Assembly: GCA_001829415.1 (NCBI GenBank) | Contig: MIBE01000003.1 | Location: 3,765 to 67,764 of the forward strand | Origin: Spirochaetes bacterium GWF1_51_8 | GTDB taxonomy: Bacteria > Spirochaetota > Brevinematia > Brevinematales > GWF1-51-8 | Direction: 5' to 3' | Length of the DNA stretch: 64,000 bases | In this document: piece by piece, positions 33,867 to 40,993 of the stretch | Layout of the letters: every line of letters starts with the position of its first letter | Position numbering within the stretch: the first letter of the stretch is position 1 | Translations under genes and position numbers: made by a program | The notes under the pieces: generated by a model | The model's database searches: none | Told to the model about the DNA's origin: nothing | The model's input: the letters and a program-made list of their open reading frames with translations, nothing else

Positions 33867-34326
33867 AGAGATCGTCGAATACTTCAAAGACCCCGCGTCG
33901 CCGACACTCATCATCACTGTCGGGAATAACCTGCGTGCCGACGACGGGGCCGGGCCGTATATCGCCTCGAAACTGGAAGAACCGCCCGCCGGGACGCTTG
34001 TGCTCGACGCGGGCGAGAATCCCGAAAACATCGTGGACGACGCCGTGGAGCTTTTCCCCGCACGCGCGGTGATGATCGACGCCGCCGATTTCGGCGGTAC
34101 CCCGGGCGAAGTCCGTTTCATCCCGGACGAACTCATCCCTGATAACCCATTAAGCACGCACGCGTTTCCGCTCCCGGTCATCACGAAGATCATCCGGAAA
34201 GACGCGCGCTGTAATGTCCGTTTCCTCGGGATTCAGGTGAAAACTATCGAGATGGGCGCGGATATGAGTCCCGAAGTGACCGCGGCATCGGACGAGCTTG
34301 TCAAACTGATACTCCGGAAGAAATAA
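33856..34326 (+). CDS. [NiFe] hydrogenase maturation protease
   Basis: This 156-residue protein belongs to the HycI/HyaD endopeptidase family, which clips the C-terminal tail of the large subunit after nickel insertion. The nickel-binding Asp lies in GNNLRADDGAGPYIA, a second in VMIDAADFGG, and the third ligand His is probably in PLSTHAFPL. It starts with TTG inside the last codons of hydA (11-bp overlap), with only a weak GGATG site, so it depends on coupling. Its target is almost certainly the adjacent HydA, which has a removable eight-residue tail. Confidence 0.9.
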   Translation: MLNKEIVEYFKDPASPTLIITVGNNLRADDGAGPYIASKLEEPPAGTLVLDAGENPENIVDDAVELFPARAVMIDAADFGGTPGEVRFIPDELIPDNPLSTHAFPLPVITKIIRKDARCNVRFLGIQVKTIEMGADMSPEVTAASDELVKLILRKK

Positions 34327-34406
34327 ATCCTGCATCCGGCGTGGGATTATCTGGTATTTTTTCCGCATTTCATTTATAATTTGGGTATTAATCTCCCGGA
34401 GGATAC

Positions 34407-35705
34407 ATGTGTTACGCCATACCCGGCAGGGTTGAAACAATCGAAGACCGGTATGTGACGGTCGATTATTTCGGCGAGAAGAAGCGCGCGATCAACGAGC
34501 TCGACGGGCTGAAAATCGGCGACTATATCTACGCCCAGGGCGGTTTTGTGATCCAGAGCCTGCCCGAGCCCGAGGCGAAATCGATCCTCGCGGTCTGGAA
34601 GGAGACGTTCTTCGAGCTTCAGGAAATGGACTTACGGCTTTCGCGGCTGGATACGGAGTCGAAGGGTGTCGACGCGAAGACCCTCAGAATACTCGATAAA
34701 GCCGCCGAGGGACGCGAGTTGAAACCCGAAGAGCTGTACCATCTGATTACCCTCGAAACCCCCTACGAACGCGAACTGCTCTATAAGACCGCGAACTTTC
34801 TGAGGCGGAAGTACCTCGGCAACTCATGCTGTGTTCACGGCATTATCGAGTTCTCGTCCTTCTGCAAACGGAATTGTCATTACTGCGGAATATCGACCAA
34901 TCATACAGGCTTGAAACGTTATAGGATGACCGACGACGAAATCCTCGACGCCGTCCGCGAGGCGGTGGAGGTGCACGGCTTTCAGGCGCTCGTGCTCCAG
35001 TCCGGCGAAGACCCGGAGTTTTCCGCGCCGAAGCTCGCGGAACTGATCCGTGAAATCAAACGGCGGCACCATTGCCTGATCTTCATCAGCGTGGGCGAGA
35101 TCGGTATCGACGGGCTGAAGGAACTGTACGACGCGGGCGCGCGGGGTATCCTGCTCCGTTTCGAGACGTCCGACCCCGAACTCTACGCGAAACTTCACCC
35201 CGGCTCATTGCTGGAAACGCGCCTCGAGCATCTCAGGAAGGCGTTCGAAATAGGCTACCTGATTGTGACAGGCGGACTGATCGGGCTTCCCGGGCAGACC
35301 CCGCGCGATATCCTGAACGACATCCTGCTCGCGAAGGAGCTTCACGCCGAGATGTTCAGCTTCGGCCCGTTCGTCCCCCATCCCGATACCCCGCTTGCCG
35401 GGAACAATACCCCGGATGTCGAACTGATCCTCGGAACGCTTGCCGCCGCGCGTATCGCCGATCCCGAGAACGCAAAGATTCTCGTGACGACGGCGTTCGA
35501 GACTGTCGATCCCGGCGCGCGGGAGAAGGGCTTGATGGCGGGCGCGAACTCGGTGATGCTGAACGTGACACCGGAGCGTTTCAGGGAGTGCTACGAGATT
35601 TACCCGAACAGGGCACATTCTCACGAGGGCATACCCGAGCAGATCGAGACGACCCTCTCGTTACTGCGGGGACTCGGCCGCGCTCCGACTGACTTGGGTG
35701 TTTAG
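34407..35705 (+). CDS. HypC-HydE fusion: hydrogenase chaperone joined to radical SAM protein
   Basis: Residues 1-75 are a HypC/HybG domain with the essential Cys2 (MCYAIPGRVETIEDRYVTVD, then GDYIYAQGGFVIQ). HypC carries the Fe(CN)2CO unit during [NiFe] hydrogenase assembly. A helical linker leads to a radical SAM domain at about 110-425 with CKRNCHYCG (CX3CX2C). It follows HydE, the [FeFe] hydrogenase maturase, closely: LKRYRMTDDEILD, VLQSGEDPEFS, LLRFETSDPELY, GLIGLPGQTPRDI, FGPFVPHPDTPLA. A GGAGG site precedes the ATG. It lies 80 bp after the hydrogenase protease gene, and no [FeFe] hydrogenase is in the window. A role in making or loading the Fe ligands of the NiFe site is my inference. 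The domain calls are strong. Confidence 0.9.
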   Translation: MCYAIPGRVETIEDRYVTVDYFGEKKRAINELDGLKIGDYIYAQGGFVIQSLPEPEAKSILAVWKETFFELQEMDLRLSRLDTESKGVDAKTLRILDKAAEGRELKPEELYHLITLETPYERELLYKTANFLRRKYLGNSCCVHGIIEFSSFCKRNCHYCGISTNHTGLKRYRMTDDEILDAVREAVEVHGFQALVLQSGEDPEFSAPKLAELIREIKRRHHCLIFISVGEIGIDGLKELYDAGARGILLRFETSDPELYAKLHPGSLLETRLEHLRKAFEIGYLIVTGGLIGLPGQTPRDILNDILLAKELHAEMFSFGPFVPHPDTPLAGNNTPDVELILGTLAAARIADPENAKILVTTAFETVDPGAREKGLMAGANSVMLNVTPERFRECYEIYPNRAHSHEGIPEQIETTLSLLRGLGRAPTDLGV

Positions 35706-35733
35706 GCTTATTTTTATCAAGAAGTATATAACA

Positions 35734-36144
35734 TCAGAAGATGAATGGATTGATAATTCTTAGATTACCTTCGATTTTTTGATTGTTATTTAAGTCTTCG
35801 GTGTACAATACGGAACAAAAATTCTCTATTGCGGAAGCGATAATCAGACTGTCATAATAAGAAAAGGAATACCTTTCGGCAAGACGATAGGCGGATTGAA
35901 TTGTATGATAGTCAATGAGAACTAAATTTGAATTCTGAACGATTTTATTTGTAATGCTAGCAATATCAGAATACGTCATCTTTAATTTGCGGTTCATGAC
36001 ATTGGAAATTTCACTGATCACTTGTGTAGAGAGAAAAGGTTGACCTTGCAGTAAGGAAACGGATTTCATTTTCTTTTCAGTTTCGTCCCCGATAGCGTAT
36101 AAAATTACGGAAGAATCGAGGAAGTAATTATCTTTCATTCGCAT
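35734..36144 (-). CDS. PIN-domain RNase toxin (VapC-like)
   Basis: The 136-residue protein has the four acidic positions of PIN RNases: the Asp in NYFLDSSVILYA, the Glu in STQVISEISNV, the Asp in SFSYYDSLIIASA and the Asp in LYTEDLNN. PIN toxins cut RNA, often tRNA, when freed from the antitoxin. The start overlaps the antitoxin gene by 17 bp; ATG 36138 is an alternative start. The gene is AT-rich compared with its neighbours. It converges on the HypC-HydE gene with only 28 bp between. Confidence 0.88.
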   Translation of the reverse strand: MRMKDNYFLDSSVILYAIGDETEKKMKSVSLLQGQPFLSTQVISEISNVMNRKLKMTYSDIASITNKIVQNSNLVLIDYHTIQSAYRLAERYSFSYYDSLIIASAIENFCSVLYTEDLNNNQKIEGNLRIINPFIF

Positions 36145-36337
36145 CGTTCCGGTCGAATTTAAAGCAGGTCAAATCCTTATGAAACCGATTGAAGAACATA
36201 GAAATGTCGGACTTTTTTTCCGAATCATCGCTGCTTTCAGGATTCAGGATGATCTGGATTTCCTGTCTGATATTAGGTTTTTCCTGATCGGTCAGCACGA
36301 CTTTTCCGTTATCATAAATCCCATGCAGGATAATCAT
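36128..36337 (-). CDS. Antitoxin partner of the PIN toxin
   Basis: This 69-residue protein lies directly before the PIN gene and overlaps it, the standard toxin-antitoxin order. The N-terminus MIILHGIYDNGKVVLTDQ has a strand-turn-strand look like small VapB/DUF104-type antitoxins. The C-terminal half is charged and should wrap the toxin. A GGAGG site precedes the ATG by six bases, and a perfect promoter with a palindromic spacer lies upstream. The family is not certain, but the role follows from the context. Confidence 0.75.
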   Translation of the reverse strand: MIILHGIYDNGKVVLTDQEKPNIRQEIQIILNPESSDDSEKKSDISMFFNRFHKDLTCFKFDRNDANER

Positions 36338-36355
36338 ATAAATCCTCCATGATGA

Positions 36356-36384
36356 ATTATACCCTTATTATGAGGGTTTGTCAA
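36356..36384 (-). promoter_or_regulatory. Consensus promoter and palindromic operator of the toxin-antitoxin pair
   Basis: On the minus strand TTGACA, 17 bases and TATAAT match the consensus fully. The spacer is itself a near-perfect palindrome, ACCCTTATTATGAGGGT (36361-36377), so a bound antitoxin would cover both boxes. This fits autorepression. Confidence 0.8.
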
Positions 36385-36403
36385 ACCGAAAAGTAAAACC
36401 GAA

Positions 36404-37807
36404 CTATTTTACGGAAATGCCGACGATAGTGATGTCGTCGTTAGCGGGATGCGTCCCGATAAACCCGCAGACCGTTTTTAACAGGTACTCGACGATATAC
36501 TCGAGTGTCTGCTCGGAACGCACCTTTTCGATTTCGGCAACCAGCCGTTCAAAACCGAATTCCTCGTTCGCCCTGTTAAACTCCTCGTACAATCCGTCGG
36601 TAAAAAGCAAAATGCGGTCGTTCTGCTGTAACTGCACTGTCTGCTGGGTGTACTTGATCGCGCTCTCGACCCCGATAATCTTTCCGGTGGCGGAAAGGGG
36701 TAGAATCCCAGAGTTTTCGCGGAGGATCATTTGGTTGTTATATCCGGCGGAGGAATAACGGAGTTCGTTACGGAGAGTGTCGATATCGACCACGATAGCG
36801 GGGAAAACGAGATTGATACGGTGATACCCGTCGAGGATATTGATATTGAGCGCTTCGGTTAGTTCGGCGGTATTGTCGATGATCGATTTCAGCTTTTCGT
36901 ACTCGCTCTTTATGATCATGGTGACAAACCCGGCCTCTACCCCGTGCCCGGTGGCGTCGGCGAGGAACACACGGATCACGCCCTCGCGCAGTTTGTACAC
37001 ATCGTATATATCCCCGCCGACTTTAATCAGCGGCAAGTACTTGATATAGAACTTTATCCCGAAGATCGCGTCGATATTCCGGGGGAGCAGGCTTTCCTGG
37101 AGCTTTTTCGCGAGGTCGAGCTCGGTTTCCAGTTTATTCTCTTTCGACGTCAGGTCTTTATTCTGTTCCTCGATAATGATCCTGTTTTTGAAATCGCTGA
37201 TATTCGCGCGCAGGATAATCTGCGAGAAGAACCATGCGATCAAGGTGAACATGGAACTGGAGATGTAGATAGGGATCGCGAGCGCGGGATTGGTCTGGAA
37301 GACCGAAACCCCTAATGTCATCAGGACAAACGACAGGACGAACATGAGAAAGCTCATGAGGGGATGGTATACCCCGAACGCCGCCATGACATAAAGGATG
37401 AGGAGATAGATTTGTACCGGCGAACCCGCGATCTGGTCGACCGATGTTTTTACCGCGCCCCAGATCAGCGAGAGCGCAATGGAGGAATAGACATAGAGGC
37501 GGTGAGGGAGTTTGAGCTCGGATGCTGAATAGGGCGGCTTGATAAACGAGGCAACCGCAAAAATCGCGGCGAAACCGCCGAGCACAAGATGCATGATAAA
37601 TTGTTCGGGGCTGAACATATTAGAGAGGAAATAGACGATCACCGCGATATTCGCGAAGGCGACAAAAATCATCGCGACCCGACCCCGGAAGAAGAGCTTG
37701 TATTCGGTTTCCCGGAAGAAATCTTTGCGCTGCCGCGGATTGAGTGTGTTCATGCCGCCGGTAAAAAAATCCGTGATCATGCTGAGTATTCCGTGAGTGT
37801 CTGTCAT
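36404..37807 (-). CDS. Six-TM protein with SpoIIE-type PP2C phosphatase
   Basis: The 467-residue protein has about six membrane helices between residues 42 and 205, a short coiled coil (EEQNKDLTSKENKLETELD) and a SpoIIE phosphatase domain. The phosphatase motifs are GGDIYDVYKL, LADATGHGVEAGFVTMIIK, SSAGYNNQ, LLFTDGLYEEFN and ANDDITIVGI. The region IIKSEYEKLKSII is close to the same region in the giant kinase at 5.4 kb, so the two probably share ancestry. It would dephosphorylate a STAS-type partner when the membrane part senses a signal. No partner gene is adjacent. A TTGAAA-17-TATAAT promoter lies just upstream. Confidence 0.88.
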   Translation of the reverse strand: MTDTHGILSMITDFFTGGMNTLNPRQRKDFFRETEYKLFFRGRVAMIFVAFANIAVIVYFLSNMFSPEQFIMHLVLGGFAAIFAVASFIKPPYSASELKLPHRLYVYSSIALSLIWGAVKTSVDQIAGSPVQIYLLILYVMAAFGVYHPLMSFLMFVLSFVLMTLGVSVFQTNPALAIPIYISSSMFTLIAWFFSQIILRANISDFKNRIIIEEQNKDLTSKENKLETELDLAKKLQESLLPRNIDAIFGIKFYIKYLPLIKVGGDIYDVYKLREGVIRVFLADATGHGVEAGFVTMIIKSEYEKLKSIIDNTAELTEALNINILDGYHRINLVFPAIVVDIDTLRNELRYSSAGYNNQMILRENSGILPLSATGKIIGVESAIKYTQQTVQLQQNDRILLFTDGLYEEFNRANEEFGFERLVAEIEKVRSEQTLEYIVEYLLKTVCGFIGTHPANDDITIVGISVK

Positions 37808-37834
37808 ACGAATTCCTGAAGTTAATTGGATACT

Positions 37835-37863
37835 ATTATAGTATGGTTTTATAGTATTTTCAA
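37835..37863 (-). promoter_or_regulatory. Promoter of the SpoIIE gene, overlapped by a palindrome
   Basis: On the minus strand TTGAAA, 17 bases and TATAAT precede the SpoIIE start by about 30 bp. The -10 lies in a 15-base palindrome, ATACTATTATAGTAT (37830-37844), and another ATAGTAT half-site follows, which could be a repressor site. Confidence 0.65.
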
Positions 37864-38004
37864 ATTTCGGATTTCACGATTATATTGCACGGCGTAACAA
37901 GTTTGTGAAATTGATATATAATCCTCGCCGAGATAAAGACGAAATCTTGCTTTTCCCCGAAAATATGGTATCCTTATAATAAGGTGAAAAAGATGGAGGC
38001 GGGT

Positions 38005-39540
38005 ATGAAACGTCTTATTCGTATTTTGTGGGTGTTATTCACGGTCATTCTCGTCCCGGTGTTCGCGGAGGCCAAGGTTCTCAAGGCCCTGCTGATCATC
38101 CAGGACAACTATATCGACAATAACCTGAACGGGATCGCGGAAGATGTCCGGCTCGATCTCGGGCATGTCCAGTCGTTCCTCAACGGCCTCCAGAAGGGCA
38201 AGGTCATCGATGTCGAAATCACTATCCTGAAGGGAAAGAACGCGACCTATGCGAATATGGATAAGCTCCTGAAAAATGTCGAAACCGAGAAGGACGACGT
38301 GATCCTTTTCTATTTCAGCGGGCACGGCGGGATGGAGAAGGATAAGACCTTCCTGTTTACCGCCGACTCGAAGAAGTTCTGGCGTGACGATGTCGAAAAG
38401 TATCTCAAGTCCAAGTCGGCCAAACTCAAGATCGCGGTCTCCGACGCGTGCAGCAGTTCCATCGGCGGGATGGATTCACGCGGATGGTTCGAGGATGACG
38501 GCGAACTCGAAGAGAAGCAGAACGCCTATATCGAAATCTATAAAAACCTTTTCCTGAACTACGAAGGTCTTCTCTATGTCACTTCCGCGAGTCCCGGCGA
38601 GTACGCATGGGGATTCGGGAGCGGCGGGTCGTTCACAGTCTCGTTCTTCAACGAAGTCCTCTATAACGATCCAAAGTTTACATGGGAAGAGACTATCGCC
38701 GACGCACAGCAGTTGACGCAGGAGAAATTTACCTACATGGTCAATATGGGAAATTTCCCCGACTCGATGAAAAAGGACCTGAAGAAAAAAGGGATCACCG
38801 GACAGCACCCGTACATCTATTCGATGGCGAGCTCTATCGATAAAAACGCTGAACCCGTGACGCCTATCGTGCCCGACTCCGGTGGAAAGGACGGCGATAT
38901 AATCGTCCGTAACGATACTAAGAAATCGCTGACATTTTTTGTCGATAAGAATACCAAGTACGACGATAGCTGGGCATGGAAGAACGTCGAGACCTTCTTT
39001 ATCCCCGCCGGGGAATCGGTCTCGATGAAGTCGTCCAAGGCACTCCTCGTGTTCTTCAAGCAGGACCGTGAGAAATATGTTTCCTACTCGCTCAAACCCG
39101 GGAAGTACGCCTTCTCGTTAAATCAGAAGAAGCTGATCGATCTCTATACCGATACCGCCGGGAAGGAATCCAAGAAATCTTCCGCGAAGATGAACCCGAT
39201 CCTCGGAAAATGGATTTGGGATATGTGGACTGTCGACGATATCAATAAAGGAAGCAAGTCGAAAAGCGGTGTGACCTACATTATCGAGTTCAAGGCCGAC
39301 AACAGTTTTATCATCACCGATATGAAGGGTAAAAAGTCGGAATGGGGTAAATGGAATATCGATCTTGTTTCCGGCGCCGAATATCTGGATATTGCCGCCG
39401 ATGACGGCAAGACAAAGACCAGTCTCCAGATGAAAGTGACTTTCCTGAAAAACTCGTATGTTCAGCTCGTCCCGACGATGGTCAACGGGGAGAAGAAGAG
39501 CACTGACGATATGCCGCAGGTATTTTTATACAAACAGTAA
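38005..39540 (+). CDS. Exported caspase-like (C14) peptidase with lipocalin-like C-terminus
   Basis: The start is ATG 38005, five bases after GGAGG; the track's GTG at 37984 is less likely. A signal peptide (MKRLIRILWVLFTVILVPVFAEA) directs export. The caspase-like domain spans about residues 25-260, with the catalytic His in LFYFSGHGG (about 105) and the Cys in AVSDACSSS (about 148). A linker and strand-rich region follow. The last 110 residues (GKWIWDMW... IIEFKADNSF... GKWNIDL) look like a lipocalin-like barrel. Bacterial caspase-like proteins are usually cytoplasmic, so export is notable. A terminator follows. Cleavage specificity is unknown. Confidence 0.82.
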   Translation: MKRLIRILWVLFTVILVPVFAEAKVLKALLIIQDNYIDNNLNGIAEDVRLDLGHVQSFLNGLQKGKVIDVEITILKGKNATYANMDKLLKNVETEKDDVILFYFSGHGGMEKDKTFLFTADSKKFWRDDVEKYLKSKSAKLKIAVSDACSSSIGGMDSRGWFEDDGELEEKQNAYIEIYKNLFLNYEGLLYVTSASPGEYAWGFGSGGSFTVSFFNEVLYNDPKFTWEETIADAQQLTQEKFTYMVNMGNFPDSMKKDLKKKGITGQHPYIYSMASSIDKNAEPVTPIVPDSGGKDGDIIVRNDTKKSLTFFVDKNTKYDDSWAWKNVETFFIPAGESVSMKSSKALLVFFKQDREKYVSYSLKPGKYAFSLNQKKLIDLYTDTAGKESKKSSAKMNPILGKWIWDMWTVDDINKGSKSKSGVTYIIEFKADNSFIITDMKGKKSEWGKWNIDLVSGAEYLDIAADDGKTKTSLQMKVTFLKNSYVQLVPTMVNGEKKSTDDMPQVFLYKQ

Positions 39541-39549
39541 CTCAAATAG

Positions 39550-39581
39550 AAAGCGGAAGGTTGATCTTCCGCTTTTTTTAT
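39550..39581 (+). terminator. Terminator after the caspase-like gene
   Basis: AAAGCGGAAG pairs with CTTCCGCTTT around GTTGAT, followed by a T run. On the other strand it could also end the aminotransferase transcript. Confidence 0.85.
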
Positions 39582-39614
39582 CGTATCGGGGATAAGTTTT
39601 CCATCGAATAAACT

Positions 39615-40871
39615 CTACGGGATGCTGACATAGTCCTCGGCGATTTTCCCTTTATTTTCGTCGATAAATTCCTTAATGACATCCGCCAGGCGTTTGATGC
39701 CCTCGACGATCTGGTCGTCTGTGGCGTAGCTGTAGTTGAGGCGCATCGTATTGTGCCCGCCGCCGTTAGGGAAGAACGGCTCTCCGGTCACATAAGCGAC
39801 GTTATTCTCGATAGCCTTCGGGAGCATCGTAAGCGTATTGATATAATCCGGCATCACGAGCCAGAGGAAAAGTCCGCCCTGCGGCTTGTTCCATCTGACA
39901 TCCTTCGGAAAATGCGTCTCGAGCGCATCGATCATGAGGTCGCGTTTCTTCCGGTAGAGATTGACGATTTCCTCGATATGCGGGAAGAGGATGTTATGGT
40001 ACATCGCCTCGAACACGCAGAATTGCCCGAAACTGTTCGTGCAGAGGTCTTCGGCCTGCTTCGCGATAGACACCTTACGGATAATCTCTTCGGGCGCGGC
40101 CATCCATCCCACGCGGAAACCCGGGGCGAGGATTTTCGAGAACGTGCCGAGGTAGATGACGCGGTTTTCATCGTCAAAGCTCTTCATGAGCGGCTCGCGT
40201 TTTCCCTCGAAGCGCAGGAGACCGTAGGGATCGTCTTCGACAAGGATCAGATCGTACTTGCACATGATCTCGTATATCTTCTCGCGCCGTTTGTGCGGGA
40301 TAGTGACCCCGGTCGGGTTCTGGAATGTCGGGACGAGATACATGAACTTCGGGTGCTCCTTCCTGCGGTCGAGGTATTTCAGCTTGTCCTCGAGCAGTTC
40401 CGGAACCATGCCCTGTTCGTCGATCGTCACCGCGCTGATCGACGCTTCATGGGCGACAAACGCCATGATCGCGCCGAGGTAGGTCGGGTTCCCGGTCAAC
40501 ACCTTATCGCCGGGGTTGAGGAATACCTTCGAGATCAGGTTCAGTCCCTGCTGGGAACCATTAGTAATCAGGATATTCGACATCTGCTGGGGCGCGCCGT
40601 AATGTTCGCCCATCCCTCTCGCGATCACATCACGGAGCTTGTTGTGGCCCTCGGTCGTCCCATATTGGAGAGCGTCCCGCGCATGCGACGCCATGACATG
40701 ATCCATGACGGGTTTCAGCTTTTCTATCGGGAATGCGTCGGGATTGGGAAGCCCGCCCGCGAAACTAATCATTTCCGGGCTATTCAGCAGTTTCAGGAGT
40801 TCCCTGATCTCGGACGACTTCATGTTATTCGACGATTTCGAAAACATGTGAGCAAACGTAGACTTCATCAT
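39615..40871 (-). CDS. Class I PLP aminotransferase, LysN/MocR-type
   Basis: The 418-residue enzyme has the fold I aminotransferase pattern: ISFAGGLPNPDAFP, the cofactor phosphate region NGSQQGL, NPTGVTIP, EDDPYGLLRFEG and the PLP lysine in GTFSKILAPGFRVGW. These features are those of 2-aminoadipate or aromatic/branched-chain aminotransferases (LysN, AroAT), not aspartate transaminase. No GntR helix-turn-helix is attached, so it is an enzyme. A TTGACG-17-TATAAT promoter and GAGGT site precede it. The substrate cannot be set from sequence alone. It is a single gene, divergent from the kinase at 41 kb. Confidence 0.88.
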   Translation of the reverse strand: MMKSTFAHMFSKSSNNMKSSEIRELLKLLNSPEMISFAGGLPNPDAFPIEKLKPVMDHVMASHARDALQYGTTEGHNKLRDVIARGMGEHYGAPQQMSNILITNGSQQGLNLISKVFLNPGDKVLTGNPTYLGAIMAFVAHEASISAVTIDEQGMVPELLEDKLKYLDRRKEHPKFMYLVPTFQNPTGVTIPHKRREKIYEIMCKYDLILVEDDPYGLLRFEGKREPLMKSFDDENRVIYLGTFSKILAPGFRVGWMAAPEEIIRKVSIAKQAEDLCTNSFGQFCVFEAMYHNILFPHIEEIVNLYRKKRDLMIDALETHFPKDVRWNKPQGGLFLWLVMPDYINTLTMLPKAIENNVAYVTGEPFFPNGGGHNTMRLNYSYATDDQIVEGIKRLADVIKEFIDENKGKIAEDYVSIP

Positions 40872-40901
40872 AAATACCTCATATCGCGCCTTATTCCGGA
40901 T

Positions 40902-40930
40902 ATTATAGACTTTTAGCGGGATTTCGTCAA
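40902..40930 (-). promoter_or_regulatory. Promoter of the aminotransferase gene
   Basis: TTGACG, a 17-base spacer and TATAAT on the minus strand lie 30 bp before the start codon. Confidence 0.7.
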
Positions 40931-40947
40931 AAGAATAGCCCTTTCGA

Positions 40948-40975
40948 TTGACAAAATTATTGAGAGAGGTATGAT
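40948..40975 (+). promoter_or_regulatory. Promoter of the PocR/PAS hybrid kinase gene
   Basis: TTGACA, a 16-base spacer and TATGAT lie 18 bp before the ATG. The divergent aminotransferase promoter begins 18 bp away, so the two promoter regions are back to back. Confidence 0.65.
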
Positions 40976-40993
40976 ATAACGTGAGGAAATACG

